Both the position numbers and the translations under genes were made by a program. The notes beneath the pieces were generated by a model. It did no database searches. It was not told where the DNA came from and saw only the letters and a program-made list of their open reading frames with translations. Positions 1-6,574 of a DNA stretch of 15,792 nucleotides are shown here, piece after piece (within the stretch, counting starts at the first letter, position 1; the number at the start of each line of letters is the position of its first letter). Source of the stretch: Porticoccus sp. (GTDB lineage Bacteria; Pseudomonadota; Gammaproteobacteria; Pseudomonadales; Porticoccaceae); NCBI GenBank assembly GCA_023263825.1, contig JALQUJ010000210.1, positions 1 through 15,792 on the forward strand. Direction: 5' to 3'.

Positions 1-567
1 GATGTGATGGATAATCACTATGTGCCTAATCTGACCATTGGGCCTATGGTATGTAAGGCCTTGCGCAATTACGGTATCACGGCGCCTATAGATGTTCATT
101 TGATGGTGGACCCTGTAGACCAATTGATTGGTGATTTTGCCGATTCGGGCGCGGACTGGATTACTTTCCACCCGGAAGCCTCCCGCCATGTGGATCGTTC
201 TCTGCAATTGATTCGTGATGCTGGCTGTAAGAGTGGATTGGTGTTGAATCCAGCTGTTGGTTTGGAACAGGTTAAGCATGTACTTGATAAAGTGGATATG
301 ATTCTACTGATGTCAGTAAACCCTGGTTTCGGTGGTCAGAAGTTTATCCCCTCAATCTTAGATAAGTTGAGTGAAGCCAGAGCTTTAATTGATAGCAGTG
401 GTTTTGATATTCGCCTTGAAATTGATGGTGGAGTTACCACTTACAATATCCGTGAAATTGCTGAAGCAGGCGCTGATACTTTTGTGGCGGGTTCCGCTAT
501 TTATGGTGCGGAGGACTATCAGCAGGCCATAGATGCCATGCGCAAAGAATTAAGTCAGGTAAGCTGA
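1..567 (+). CDS. rpe: Ribulose-phosphate 3-epimerase, 3' part
   Basis: Interconverts D-ribulose 5-phosphate and D-xylulose 5-phosphate in the pentose phosphate/Calvin pathways, in the cytoplasm. The reading frame is open from base 1 and starts inside the conserved FDVMDNHYVPN segment, so roughly 36 N-terminal residues lie outside the window; the ATG at 7 is not the true start. Visible family motifs are the metal/substrate region (DVMDNHYVPN, DVHLMV), the MSVNPGFGGQ phosphate-site loop, the catalytic-Asp segment EIDGGV and the C-terminal AGADTFVAGSAIYG phosphate-binding motif. The C-terminus looks complete. In pseudomonads rpe is followed by gph and then trpE; here trpE follows directly after a leader region. 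The family call is secure. Confidence 0.95.
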   Translation, partial: DVMDNHYVPNLTIGPMVCKALRNYGITAPIDVHLMVDPVDQLIGDFADSGADWITFHPEASRHVDRSLQLIRDAGCKSGLVLNPAVGLEQVKHVLDKVDMILLMSVNPGFGGQKFIPSILDKLSEARALIDSSGFDIRLEIDGGVTTYNIREIAEAGADTFVAGSAIYGAEDYQQAIDAMRKELSQVS

Positions 568-627
568 CTTTCCTGTTTCGAATGAATGAATTAGAATGCC
601 TCTCTTAAATTTGATAAGTAATTTTGA

Positions 628-633
628 GATATA
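628..633 (+). promoter_or_regulatory. Possible trp leader promoter (-10 GATATA)
   Basis: GATATA lies about 20 bases before the leader ribosome-binding site, with only a poor -35 candidate (TTAAAT at 605-610, 17-base spacer). It is placed where a promoter for the leader and trpE would be expected, after the rpe stop. The match is weak and read-through from rpe is equally possible. Confidence 0.2.
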
Positions 634-653
634 AGTAGTTTTTGGAGACGCAG

Positions 654-731
654 GTGATTTTCACCCAGTGCCAACCTCAGTGTCAGTATAGTTTTTCAGC
701 TCAACTTCTCTGGCGATGGCGTAGCCAGTGA
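654..731 (+). CDS. trpL: Candidate trp operon leader peptide (TrpL), 25 aa
   Basis: A short frame begins with GTG at 654, six bases after a GGAG ribosome-binding site at 644-647, and ends with TGA at 729-731. It would encode a 25-residue peptide whose C-terminal end is LLWRWRSQ, with Trp codons at 711-713 and 717-719. Closely spaced Trp codons just before the stop, in the untranslated region ahead of trpE, are the hallmark of attenuation leader peptides, and attenuation of trpE is known in Pseudomonas. No homology is claimed, because such peptides are not conserved in sequence. The GTG start and the W-R-W rather than W-W arrangement are the weak points. A random short ORF is the alternative. 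Confidence 0.55.
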   Translation: MIFTQCQPQCQYSFSAQLLWRWRSQ

Positions 732-786
732 CCTTGCTGTGCGTGTGCCACAAAATGGCTGCCCGCAATAGCACCCCCCTTTTTTT
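711..786 (+). promoter_or_regulatory. Candidate trp attenuator: alternative TGGC/GCCA pairings and T-tract
   Basis: Complementary segments can pair in mutually exclusive ways. TGGC at 711-714, overlapping the first Trp codon, can pair with GCCA at 724-727. AGCCA at 723-727 can pair with TGGCT at 756-760. GCCA at 747-750 can pair with TGGC at 756-759. A C6 run followed by T7 (774-786) stands where the attenuator would end. However, no G-rich partner for the C6 run is visible, so a classical GC-rich terminator hairpin directly abutting the T-tract could not be drawn. The alternative pairings are seen; the attenuation role is inferred from the adjacent candidate leader peptide. Confidence 0.4.
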
Positions 787-832
787 GTTTGTTATCTGAT
801 AATTCTGCGCTGGAATGCGCAAGGGAATAACC

Positions 833-2299
833 ATGACCCCTGAACAATTTGCTGAATTGGCTGAGCAGAACTACAACCGAATTCCGGTTGTTCGCGAGGT
901 GTTGGCAGACCTCGAAACGCCCTTATCCTGTTACCTAAAATTGGCCCGTGGGCCTTATACCTATCTATTTGAATCCGTTCATGGTGGCGAGAAGTGGGGG
1001 CGTTACTCACTTATTGGCCTGCCATCCAACACCATTCTGAAAGTGTTTGGTGATGAATTACTGATTGAGCGTAGTGGTGAGATTGTTGAGTCTAGAACCA
1101 CACAGGATCCGCTCAAAGACGTGGAAGATTTTCACGCTCAGTACAAAATGCCCGAGCTAAGCCAGTTACCTCGCTTTACCGGTGGCTTAGTAGGCTATTT
1201 TGGTTATGACACCGTGCGTTACGTGGAGCCACGATTAAAAGACTCAGTACCTAACGATGATTTAGGCAACCCCGACATTTTGTTGATGGCCTCCGATGAA
1301 GTCGTCATCTTCGATAATTTACTGGGCAAGCTGATTTTTGTGGTTCATGAAGATGCGGCTGAACCTGATGCCTGGAACAAAGCACAAAAACGTCTAGATG
1401 ATCTGGAAGCCAAACTGAAAAATCCAGTGCCCGAGTTACCAAAGGTAAACCTTGAAGGTGGTGGCCTGGATGAATCAGCCTTTGTCTCGAGTTTTGGTGA
1501 AGACAACTTTAAGGCGGCAGTCAATAAGGTTAAAGATTATGTTTTGGCCGGTGATGCCATGCAAGTGGTACCGTCCCAGCGGTTATCTGCAGATTTCGAT
1601 ACCGAACCATTGAATCTGTATCGTGCATTGCGTTGTTTAAACCCATCGCCTTATATGTACTTTCTGGATTTGGGTGAGTTCCATATCGCCGGTTCATCGC
1701 CGGAAATTCTGGCGCGGCTGGAAGATGGCGAAGTCACCGTCAGACCGATTGCCGGAACACGCCGTCGCGGTCACACCCCTGAGGAAGATAAAGCCCTCGA
1801 AGAAGATATGATGAACGATCCGAAAGAAATCGCTGAGCATTTGATGTTGATCGATTTGGGTCGTAATGATGCTGGTAGAGTTTCCCAAATAGGCTCTGTA
1901 GAAGTGACAGAACAAATGGTTGTAGAGCGTTACTCCCATGTGATGCACATTACCTCCAATGTAACAGGGCAAGTAAGCCCAGGTACCAGTGCCATCGATG
2001 TATTAAGAGCCACATTACCTGCGGGTACCTTAAGCGGCGCACCAAAAATTCGTGCCATGGAAATTATCGATGAGCTAGAGCCGGTTAAGCGTGGAGTTTA
2101 TGGCGGTGCCGTGGGTTATATCGCCTGGAATGGCAATATGGATACAGCCATTGCCATTCGTACCGCAGTCATTAAAAACGGCAAGCTCTACGTTCAGGCC
2201 GGTGCCGGTGTAGTGGCAGATTCAGTGCCCGAGCTGGAATGGAAAGAAACCATGAACAAAGCCCGGGCTATTTTCCGTGCTGCTGATCTAGTGGTGTAA
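833..2299 (+). CDS. trpE: Anthranilate synthase component I
   Basis: Converts chorismate plus ammonia, supplied by TrpG, to anthranilate, the first committed step of tryptophan synthesis. The 488-residue protein has the N-terminal anthranilate synthase I domain with the LFES element (residues 45-48), equivalent to the LLES motif of the Trp feedback site, followed by GGEKWGRYS. The C-terminal chorismate-binding domain carries PIAGTRRRGHTPEED, LIDLGRND, AGTLSGAPKIRAMEII and the GGAVGYIAWNGNMDTAIAIR segment. The start at 833 was chosen because AAGGG at 821-825 is seven bases upstream and the protein then begins MTPEQFAELAEQNYNRIP, like Pseudomonas TrpE; the ATG at 815 would add six unconserved residues. 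Ten bases separate it from trpG, implying co-transcription. Confidence 0.97.
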   Translation: MTPEQFAELAEQNYNRIPVVREVLADLETPLSCYLKLARGPYTYLFESVHGGEKWGRYSLIGLPSNTILKVFGDELLIERSGEIVESRTTQDPLKDVEDFHAQYKMPELSQLPRFTGGLVGYFGYDTVRYVEPRLKDSVPNDDLGNPDILLMASDEVVIFDNLLGKLIFVVHEDAAEPDAWNKAQKRLDDLEAKLKNPVPELPKVNLEGGGLDESAFVSSFGEDNFKAAVNKVKDYVLAGDAMQVVPSQRLSADFDTEPLNLYRALRCLNPSPYMYFLDLGEFHIAGSSPEILARLEDGEVTVRPIAGTRRRGHTPEEDKALEEDMMNDPKEIAEHLMLIDLGRNDAGRVSQIGSVEVTEQMVVERYSHVMHITSNVTGQVSPGTSAIDVLRATLPAGTLSGAPKIRAMEIIDELEPVKRGVYGGAVGYIAWNGNMDTAIAIRTAVIKNGKLYVQAGAGVVADSVPELEWKETMNKARAIFRAADLVV

Positions 2300-2309
2300 G
2301 GAGTCTACG

Positions 2310-2888
2310 ATGATACTGATGATTGATAATTACGATTCCTTTACCTACAACGTGGTTCAGTACCTCGGTGAACTCAAGGCGGATGTACAAGTAGTACGTA
2401 ATGATGAAATCACTGTAGATGAAATCGCAGGTCTGGCACCAGAAAAAATTGTGATTTCACCCGGACCCTGTACGCCTAATGAAGCGGGTATTTCTGTGGC
2501 GACAATCGAACGTTTTGCCGGTGATATTCCCATCTTGGGCATTTGCCTTGGGCACCAGAGTATCGGTCAGGCTTTTGGTGGCAAAGTGGTGCGAGCCAGA
2601 GAGGTAATGCACGGTAAAACCTCACCGATTTATCACAATAACACCGGTGTATTCCGTGGATTGCCCAACCCATTTGAGGCTACCCGTTATCATTCCTTAG
2701 TGGTTGAGCGTGAGAGCTTGCCGGACTGTTTGGAAGTAACAGCGTGGACTCAAACAGAAGACGGTGAAATAGATGAAATTATGGGTTTTCGCCATCGTGA
2801 ATTGGCGGTAGAAGGTGTGCAGTTTCACCCAGAGTCCATTCTCACTGAGAGCGGGCACGATATGCTAGAAAACTTTTTAAATAGTTGA
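2310..2888 (+). CDS. trpG: Anthranilate synthase component II (glutamine amidotransferase)
   Basis: Provides ammonia from glutamine to TrpE. The 192-residue protein is a class I glutamine amidotransferase with the DNYDSFTYN start, oxyanion region SPGPCTPNEAG, nucleophile motif GICLGHQ (Cys79) and C-terminal VQFHPES with the His173/Glu175 pair, so the triad is complete. Its start is well supported by AAGGAG at 2298-2303, which overlaps the trpE stop region. pabA products are very similar, and in many bacteria one subunit serves both pathways; the position between trpE and trpD favours trpG. In Pseudomonas trpGDC forms a separate operon from trpE; here they are contiguous. Confidence 0.96.
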   Translation: MILMIDNYDSFTYNVVQYLGELKADVQVVRNDEITVDEIAGLAPEKIVISPGPCTPNEAGISVATIERFAGDIPILGICLGHQSIGQAFGGKVVRAREVMHGKTSPIYHNNTGVFRGLPNPFEATRYHSLVVERESLPDCLEVTAWTQTEDGEIDEIMGFRHRELAVEGVQFHPESILTESGHDMLENFLNS

Positions 2889-2940
2889 AGTTAAACAGCT
2901 GAAGTTAAAAACAGTTAAGGTTAAAGGGTTGAAGACGAAC

Positions 2941-4005
2941 ATGGATATTCAACAGGCTGTTAGTCAGCTTCTGGAAAAACAGGATCTGGAAACTAACGAA
3001 ATGCGAGATGTCATGACACAAATCATGACCGGCAATGCCACTGATGCCCAAATTGGCGCATTTCTGGTGGCCTTACGCATTAAAGGTGAAACTGTCGCCG
3101 AAATCACTGGCGCCGCTCAGGTCATGCGTGAGTTGGCAGCGCCGGTTACTGTCAGTGGCGATCATCTCGTGGATATTGTTGGTACTGGTGGCGACAGTGC
3201 CGGTATCTTTAATGTGTCTACTGCCAGTACTTTTGTAGCTGCAGCAGCAGGTGCCAGCGTAGCCAAACATGGTAACCGATCTGTTAGCAGTAAAAGTGGT
3301 AGTGCGGATTTACTGGAATCTGCTGGTGTCCGGTTAGATATAACCCCTGAACAAGTAGCCCTTTGTGTGGAAGAAGTCGGCGTTGGTTTTATGTTTGCGG
3401 TAAACCATCACAGTGCCATGAAGCATGCCATTGGCCCACGTAAAGAGCTGGGTGTGCGCACCGTATTTAACCTGCTTGGGCCGCTTACTAACCCAGCCGG
3501 TGTACCGAATATGTTGCTCGGTGTGTTTGACCGTCAATGGGTTCGCCCTGTGGCCGAGGTCATGCAGCAGTTAGGTGGTGAGCATATTTTAGTGGTGCAT
3601 TCCGCCGATGGCCTGGATGAAATCAGCGTGGCTTCAGAAACCTGGGTTGCCGAACTAAAAGATGGAACGATTACAGAGTACACCGTTAAGCCGGAAGACT
3701 TTGGAATCACCCGAGGCGATTTAAAAGATTTAAAAGTGGCTGATGCTAAAGAAAGCCTGGAAATGATTAAACAGGCTCTTTCAAAGGGGCTTGGTTCAAC
3801 GGGGTTAGATTCAAAAGGGCCAGCCTCACCAGCCATTAACACTGCATCCGATATGGTAGCTCTCAATGCCGGTGCTGCACTTTATGCCGCAGGTGTTGCG
3901 GATAACTTGGCGGAAGGCGTTAGTCTGGCTCAGGATGCCATTGGTAGTGGTTTGGCAAAGGCCAAAATCAGTGAGCTCGCTTCTTTCACACGTTGTTTTA
4001 AGTAA
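2941..4005 (+). CDS. trpD: Anthranilate phosphoribosyltransferase
   Basis: Transfers the phosphoribosyl group of PRPP to anthranilate. The 354-residue length is normal. An N-terminal helical bundle is followed by the glycine-rich PRPP loop GTGGDSAGIFNVSTAS near residue 80, then KHGNRSVSSKSGSADLLE, HHSAMKHAIGPRKELG and FNLLGPLTNPAG, all standard for TrpD. The start at 2941 (MDIQQAVSQL) fits Pseudomonas TrpD; a TTG at 2929 in frame would add four residues. GAAG at 2931-2934 is a modest ribosome site. The residues around 265-280 (SKGLGSTGLDSKGPAS) form a small low-complexity insertion. The spacer from trpG (2889-2940) contains short degenerate GTTAA-rich repeats. Confidence 0.96.
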   Translation: MDIQQAVSQLLEKQDLETNEMRDVMTQIMTGNATDAQIGAFLVALRIKGETVAEITGAAQVMRELAAPVTVSGDHLVDIVGTGGDSAGIFNVSTASTFVAAAAGASVAKHGNRSVSSKSGSADLLESAGVRLDITPEQVALCVEEVGVGFMFAVNHHSAMKHAIGPRKELGVRTVFNLLGPLTNPAGVPNMLLGVFDRQWVRPVAEVMQQLGGEHILVVHSADGLDEISVASETWVAELKDGTITEYTVKPEDFGITRGDLKDLKVADAKESLEMIKQALSKGLGSTGLDSKGPASPAINTASDMVALNAGAALYAAGVADNLAEGVSLAQDAIGSGLAKAKISELASFTRCFK

Positions 4006-4051
4006 ACGGCTTTAAATAAAACGTAAAACGGACAAGCTAAAATAGAAAATT

Positions 4052-4885
4052 ATGAATACAGCGCTAAGCACTCCAACAAATACTCCAACCGTATTAAAGA
4101 AAATCCTCGCTAAAAAAGCTGAGGATGTAGCAGCGAGACGTGCTTCTGTTTCACTCGATAAGCTCAAATCCCAGTGTCAGGAAGGGCGAGGTGAACAAGA
4201 GGGAGAGATACGTGGCTTTGCCAATGCGTTAGCGGCAAAAATTGAACAGGGTCAGGCTGCCGTTATTGCTGAAGTGAAAAAAGCATCACCGAGTAAGGGC
4301 ATTATTCGTGAGGACTTCGACCCGGTCAGCATTGCCCAAAGTTATGAAAAGGGTGGGGCTACTTGTCTGTCGGTATTGACCGAACAGGACTTTTTTCTGG
4401 GCGCCGATGAATATTTAAAAATGGCCCGAGCAGCAACTCGTCTGCCTGTGCTGCGTAAAGATTTTGTGATGGACCCCTACCAGGTTTATGAATCCTTTAT
4501 GTTGGGTGCGGACTGTATTTTATTGATTGTTGCCGCATTAGAGCAGGCCAAGATGGAAGAGCTGCATGGCATTGCCCGTGAATTAGGGCTCGATGTCTTG
4601 GTGGAAGTACACAACGAAGAAGAGCTCGACCGAGGACTATTAATTGATAACCCGATGATCGGTATAAATAACCGTGACCTCCATACTTTTGATACGACAT
4701 TGGAAACAACCTTTGGTTTACTGGATAAAATTCCAGATAACCGGATTATCGTAACCGAGAGCGGCATTCTCACCACAGATGATGTTGCTGCCATGCGTGG
4801 TCACGATGTAAATACATTCCTGGTAGGTGAAACATTTATGCGGGCGGATGAGCCAGGAATGAAGCTATTGGAGATGTTCAATTAA
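4052..4885 (+). CDS. trpC: Indole-3-glycerol phosphate synthase
   Basis: Closes the indole ring from carboxyphenylaminodeoxyribulose phosphate. The 277-residue TIM barrel has EVKKASPSKG (Glu74, Lys76), LRKDF with the catalytic Lys136, VLVEVHNEEEL, IGINNRDLHTFDTTLE and VTESGI. It is a stand-alone TrpC without the TrpF domain found fused in enterics, as in Pseudomonas. An in-frame stop at 4043-4045 rules out a longer protein. There is no good Shine-Dalgarno sequence before 4052, so translation may be modest. It has about 14 extra residues before the conserved VLKKILAKKAEDV start. It is the last gene of the operon and is followed by a clear terminator. Confidence 0.96.
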   Translation: MNTALSTPTNTPTVLKKILAKKAEDVAARRASVSLDKLKSQCQEGRGEQEGEIRGFANALAAKIEQGQAAVIAEVKKASPSKGIIREDFDPVSIAQSYEKGGATCLSVLTEQDFFLGADEYLKMARAATRLPVLRKDFVMDPYQVYESFMLGADCILLIVAALEQAKMEELHGIARELGLDVLVEVHNEEELDRGLLIDNPMIGINNRDLHTFDTTLETTFGLLDKIPDNRIIVTESGILTTDDVAAMRGHDVNTFLVGETFMRADEPGMKLLEMFN

Positions 4886-4914
4886 TCTTTTGTGAGCTTA
4901 AAAATACCGATAAT

Positions 4915-4942
4915 AAAAAAGGCCTCGAAAAAGGCCTTTTTT
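4915..4942. terminator. Bidirectional intrinsic terminator between trpC and vfr
   Basis: A6-GGCC (4915-4924) pairs with GGCC-T6 (4933-4942) around an 8-base loop. The hairpin is flanked by A- and T-tracts on both sides, so it can end both the trp operon on the + strand and the convergent vfr-type gene on the minus strand. Confidence 0.9.
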
Positions 4943-4961
4943 GTGCGTGTTAGCAATTAAA

Positions 4962-5681
4962 CTATTTAGTTCCAAACACGACCATCGTTTTCCCCTTCAC
5001 TGAGACTAGCTCTTGATCTTCGAGGGTTTTTAATACTCGGCTAACCATCTCACGGGAACAGCCAACAATGCGGCCAATTTCCTGACGAGTGACTTTAATC
5101 TGCATGCCATCGGGGTGTGTCATGGCATCGGGTTCTTTACACAGGTCAAGCAAAGTTCTTGCGACACGGCCTGTTACATCAAGGAACGCCAAATCACCTA
5201 CCTTGCGTGTGGTATCACGCAATCGCTCTGCCATTTGAACACCAATGGCAAATAAAAATTCGGGGTGATCTTTTGAGAGCTCCTGGAATTTTGAGTAGCT
5301 AATCTCACCGACTTCACACTCGGTTTTAGCTCTAATCCAGGCACTTCGGTCAGTTTGACCAAATAGCCCCATTTCACCAAAAAAGTCACCTTCATTAAGA
5401 TAGGCAACAATCATTTCACGGCCATCATCGTCTTCAAGAAGAACAGTGACCGAACCTTTAATAATGTAGGAAAGTGTGTCGCCTTCATCGCCAGCATAAA
5501 TAATGGTGCTTTTGCTGGGATACTTCCTTCGGCGACAGTGAACTAAGAACTCTTCCACATTTTGAATGTGAGGTGTTATCGGTGCTGGTGCCAACTCGAG
5601 CTCTTCCCTTTTGTGATCTCTCGCATAGACGGCACCCACTATTGGGATAAAATCATCATTGGCCAAGTTCGAATTTACCAT
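4962..5681 (-). CDS. vfr: cAMP receptor protein, Vfr/Crp-type transcription regulator
   Basis: Cytoplasmic cAMP-responsive DNA-binding regulator of the Crp/Fnr family. Of 239 residues, about 45-135 form the cyclic-nucleotide-binding domain, with GEMGLF (Glu103) and DRSAW (Arg112-Ser113), which are the cAMP-contacting residues in Crp. The long helix DLAFLDVTGRVARTLLDL and the C-terminal winged helix (TRQEIGRIVGCSREMVSRVL, about 198-217) follow. Wording such as YAGDEGDTLSYIIKGSVTVL is very close to Pseudomonas Vfr. Two differences stand out: an N-terminal extension of about 25-30 residues, and a shorter loop before RSAW. The start is supported by AAGGAA nine bases upstream and no alternative Met exists. 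Its place after trpC matches Pseudomonas. Confidence 0.93.
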   Translation of the reverse strand: MVNSNLANDDFIPIVGAVYARDHKREELELAPAPITPHIQNVEEFLVHCRRRKYPSKSTIIYAGDEGDTLSYIIKGSVTVLLEDDDGREMIVAYLNEGDFFGEMGLFGQTDRSAWIRAKTECEVGEISYSKFQELSKDHPEFLFAIGVQMAERLRDTTRKVGDLAFLDVTGRVARTLLDLCKEPDAMTHPDGMQIKVTRQEIGRIVGCSREMVSRVLKTLEDQELVSVKGKTMVVFGTK

Positions 5682-5760
5682 CAGTTCTGGTTCCTTATAG
5701 GGAAAAGTGGCGACTGGACAGACAATTCTAGGTTAAAGGCACGTTATTTATGTTAGGCTC

Positions 5761-5779
5761 TCGACCTTTTTAGGGTCGA
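5761..5779 (+). repeat. Small inverted repeat in the 5' region of the OsmC-like gene
   Basis: TCGACC pairs with GGTCGA around a seven-base loop, ending seven bases before the ATG at 5787. The hairpin would partly sequester AGGG (5772-5775), the only ribosome-site candidate, so it could affect translation. No function is claimed. Confidence 0.35.
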
Positions 5780-5786
5780 CGGTGTC

Positions 5787-6203
5787 ATGAAAACGAAAAT
5801 TACTTGGGGCGGAGACGCCAAATTTATCGCTGAATCGGAAACAGGCCATACCGTAGTGATGGATGGTCCACCCGATCATGGTGGCAAAAACCAGGGTGCA
5901 CGCCCGATGGAAATGATGTTGATAGGTATGGGCGGCTGCTCATCCTTTGATGTTGTCCATATTCTTAAAAAGAGTCGTCAAGACGTGACAGATTGTGTTG
6001 CCGAAATTGAAGCAGAGCGGGCAGATGCTGTACCTTCAGTCTTCACCAAAATACATCTTCATTTTATTGTCACCGGCAACAACCTCAAAGAAAGCATGGT
6101 CAGTAATGCGGTTAAGCTGTCGGCAGAAAAATATTGTTCCGCCTCTATTATGCTGAGTAAAGGTGGCGTTGAAGTCACTCATAGCCACGAAATCCGTACC
6201 TAG
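5787..6203 (+). CDS. OsmC/Ohr-family protein (YhfA-like)
   Basis: A 138-residue OsmC-fold protein. The family includes thiol-dependent peroxidases that reduce organic hydroperoxides. It has the ARPMEMMLIGMGGCSSFDV segment (Arg39, Glu42, Cys51) and the second conserved cysteine in EKYCSAS (Cys117), so both family cysteines are present. The pattern matches the YhfA subgroup, whose physiological role is poorly defined, rather than classical Ohr or OsmC. In Pseudomonas an OsmC-like gene also sits beside vfr. It is divergent from the vfr-type gene, and the 105-base gap must contain both promoters; none was recognised with confidence. The ribosome site is weak. Confidence 0.88.
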   Translation: MKTKITWGGDAKFIAESETGHTVVMDGPPDHGGKNQGARPMEMMLIGMGGCSSFDVVHILKKSRQDVTDCVAEIEAERADAVPSVFTKIHLHFIVTGNNLKESMVSNAVKLSAEKYCSASIMLSKGGVEVTHSHEIRT

Positions 6204-6271
6204 CCCATTTAACTTTATTCAGCTAGCCTTTTTATTTGGTATCTCTGAAATTTCCAACGTAAAACACCCAG

Positions 6272-6457
6272 GCAAAAAAAAGGCAGCTAGCGCTGCCTTA
6301 AAGGGATACTCAGGGAGTAATAGAGGTTTTAACTTGAATACAGGTTGTTAAAACTAACTTCTGAGACTTTAACCAACCTAGTAATCTGTAGCTTTGTCAG
6401 ACAGAGCACTTGCCTTGGGGGTAGGTGGCTGAGTACTCGTCTTGACTCCGCTGTTAG
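6272..6457 (-). ncRNA. Candidate small RNA, about 185 nt, divergent from the LysR gene
   Basis: This is a transcription unit with signals at both ends but no convincing gene. A sigma70-like promoter on the minus strand predicts a start near 6457. Transcription would end at the strong oriented terminator at 6274-6299. Inside there is no ATG; a 26-codon GTG frame exists but has no properly spaced ribosome site. The RNA has an unpaired-looking C-rich segment (CCACCTACCCCC, plus coordinates about 6417-6428). Its 5' ACTAACCT can pair with a downstream AGGTTGGT (one G-U pair), giving a long closing helix. It resembles no RNA family I recognise. Promoter and terminator are seen; the RNA itself is inferred. 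Confidence 0.45.
6274..6299 (-). terminator. Strong intrinsic terminator oriented to the minus strand
   Basis: On the minus strand AAGGCAGC-GCTA-GCTGCCTT forms a perfect 8-bp stem with a four-base loop, followed by an unbroken T8 tract. On the + strand the same hairpin is followed by only two T residues, so it is a poor terminator for the upstream OsmC-like gene. Its orientation implies a minus-strand transcript, yet no protein gene lies on that strand to its right before 7889. Confidence 0.8.
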
Positions 6458-6463
6458 GTTAGT

Positions 6464-6492
6464 AATATAGGGAGTGGCATTCTATGATTCAA
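6464..6492 (-). promoter_or_regulatory. Sigma70-like promoter of the candidate small RNA
   Basis: On the minus strand TTGAAT (plus 6487-6492) and TATATT (plus 6464-6469) are separated by exactly 17 bases, 4/6 and 5/6 matches to the consensus hexamers. It points to the oriented terminator at 6274-6299. It is back-to-back with the predicted LysR promoter. Confidence 0.5.
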
Positions 6493-6517
6493 ATGTATTA
6501 ATATAATAATATTCATA
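6483..6517. promoter_or_regulatory. LysR gene -10 box and possible LysR-type operator in the divergent control region
   Basis: A perfect TATAAT at 6502-6507 is the best -10 for the LysR gene; its -35 is poor, as is common for regulated promoters. TATGATT at 6483-6489 and ATTCATA at 6511-6517 are imperfect inverted arms (one mismatch) centred near 6500. They flank this -10 and overlap the -35 of the divergent promoter. LysR regulators usually bind such AT-rich dyads in overlapping divergent promoters. The dyad could be chance in AT-rich DNA. Confidence 0.35.
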
Positions 6518-6574
6518 ACTCTGAGGAATGTATTGGGGCGCGTGCTATGAGGTATGTACTAAAGGTTTGTATAA

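Noticed and set aside
774..786. C6T7 as a standard intrinsic terminator ahead of trpE
   Set aside because: No upstream G-rich segment can pair with the C6 run, so a stem directly before the T-tract cannot be drawn.
2889..2940. GTTAA-rich degenerate repeats between trpG and trpD, and similar AGTTAAGT words at 9735-9775
   Set aside because: Too short and irregular to define a repeat family; probably AT-rich spacer drift.
3534..3866. A 110-codon open frame on the minus strand within trpD
   Set aside because: It lies wholly opposite trpD, has a low-complexity Ser/Thr-rich translation and no ribosome site.
6383..6462. A 26-codon GTG frame in the minus-strand unit as a small protein gene
   Set aside because: The AAGG before the GTG is only three bases away, too close for normal initiation, and the peptide shows no recognisable pattern.
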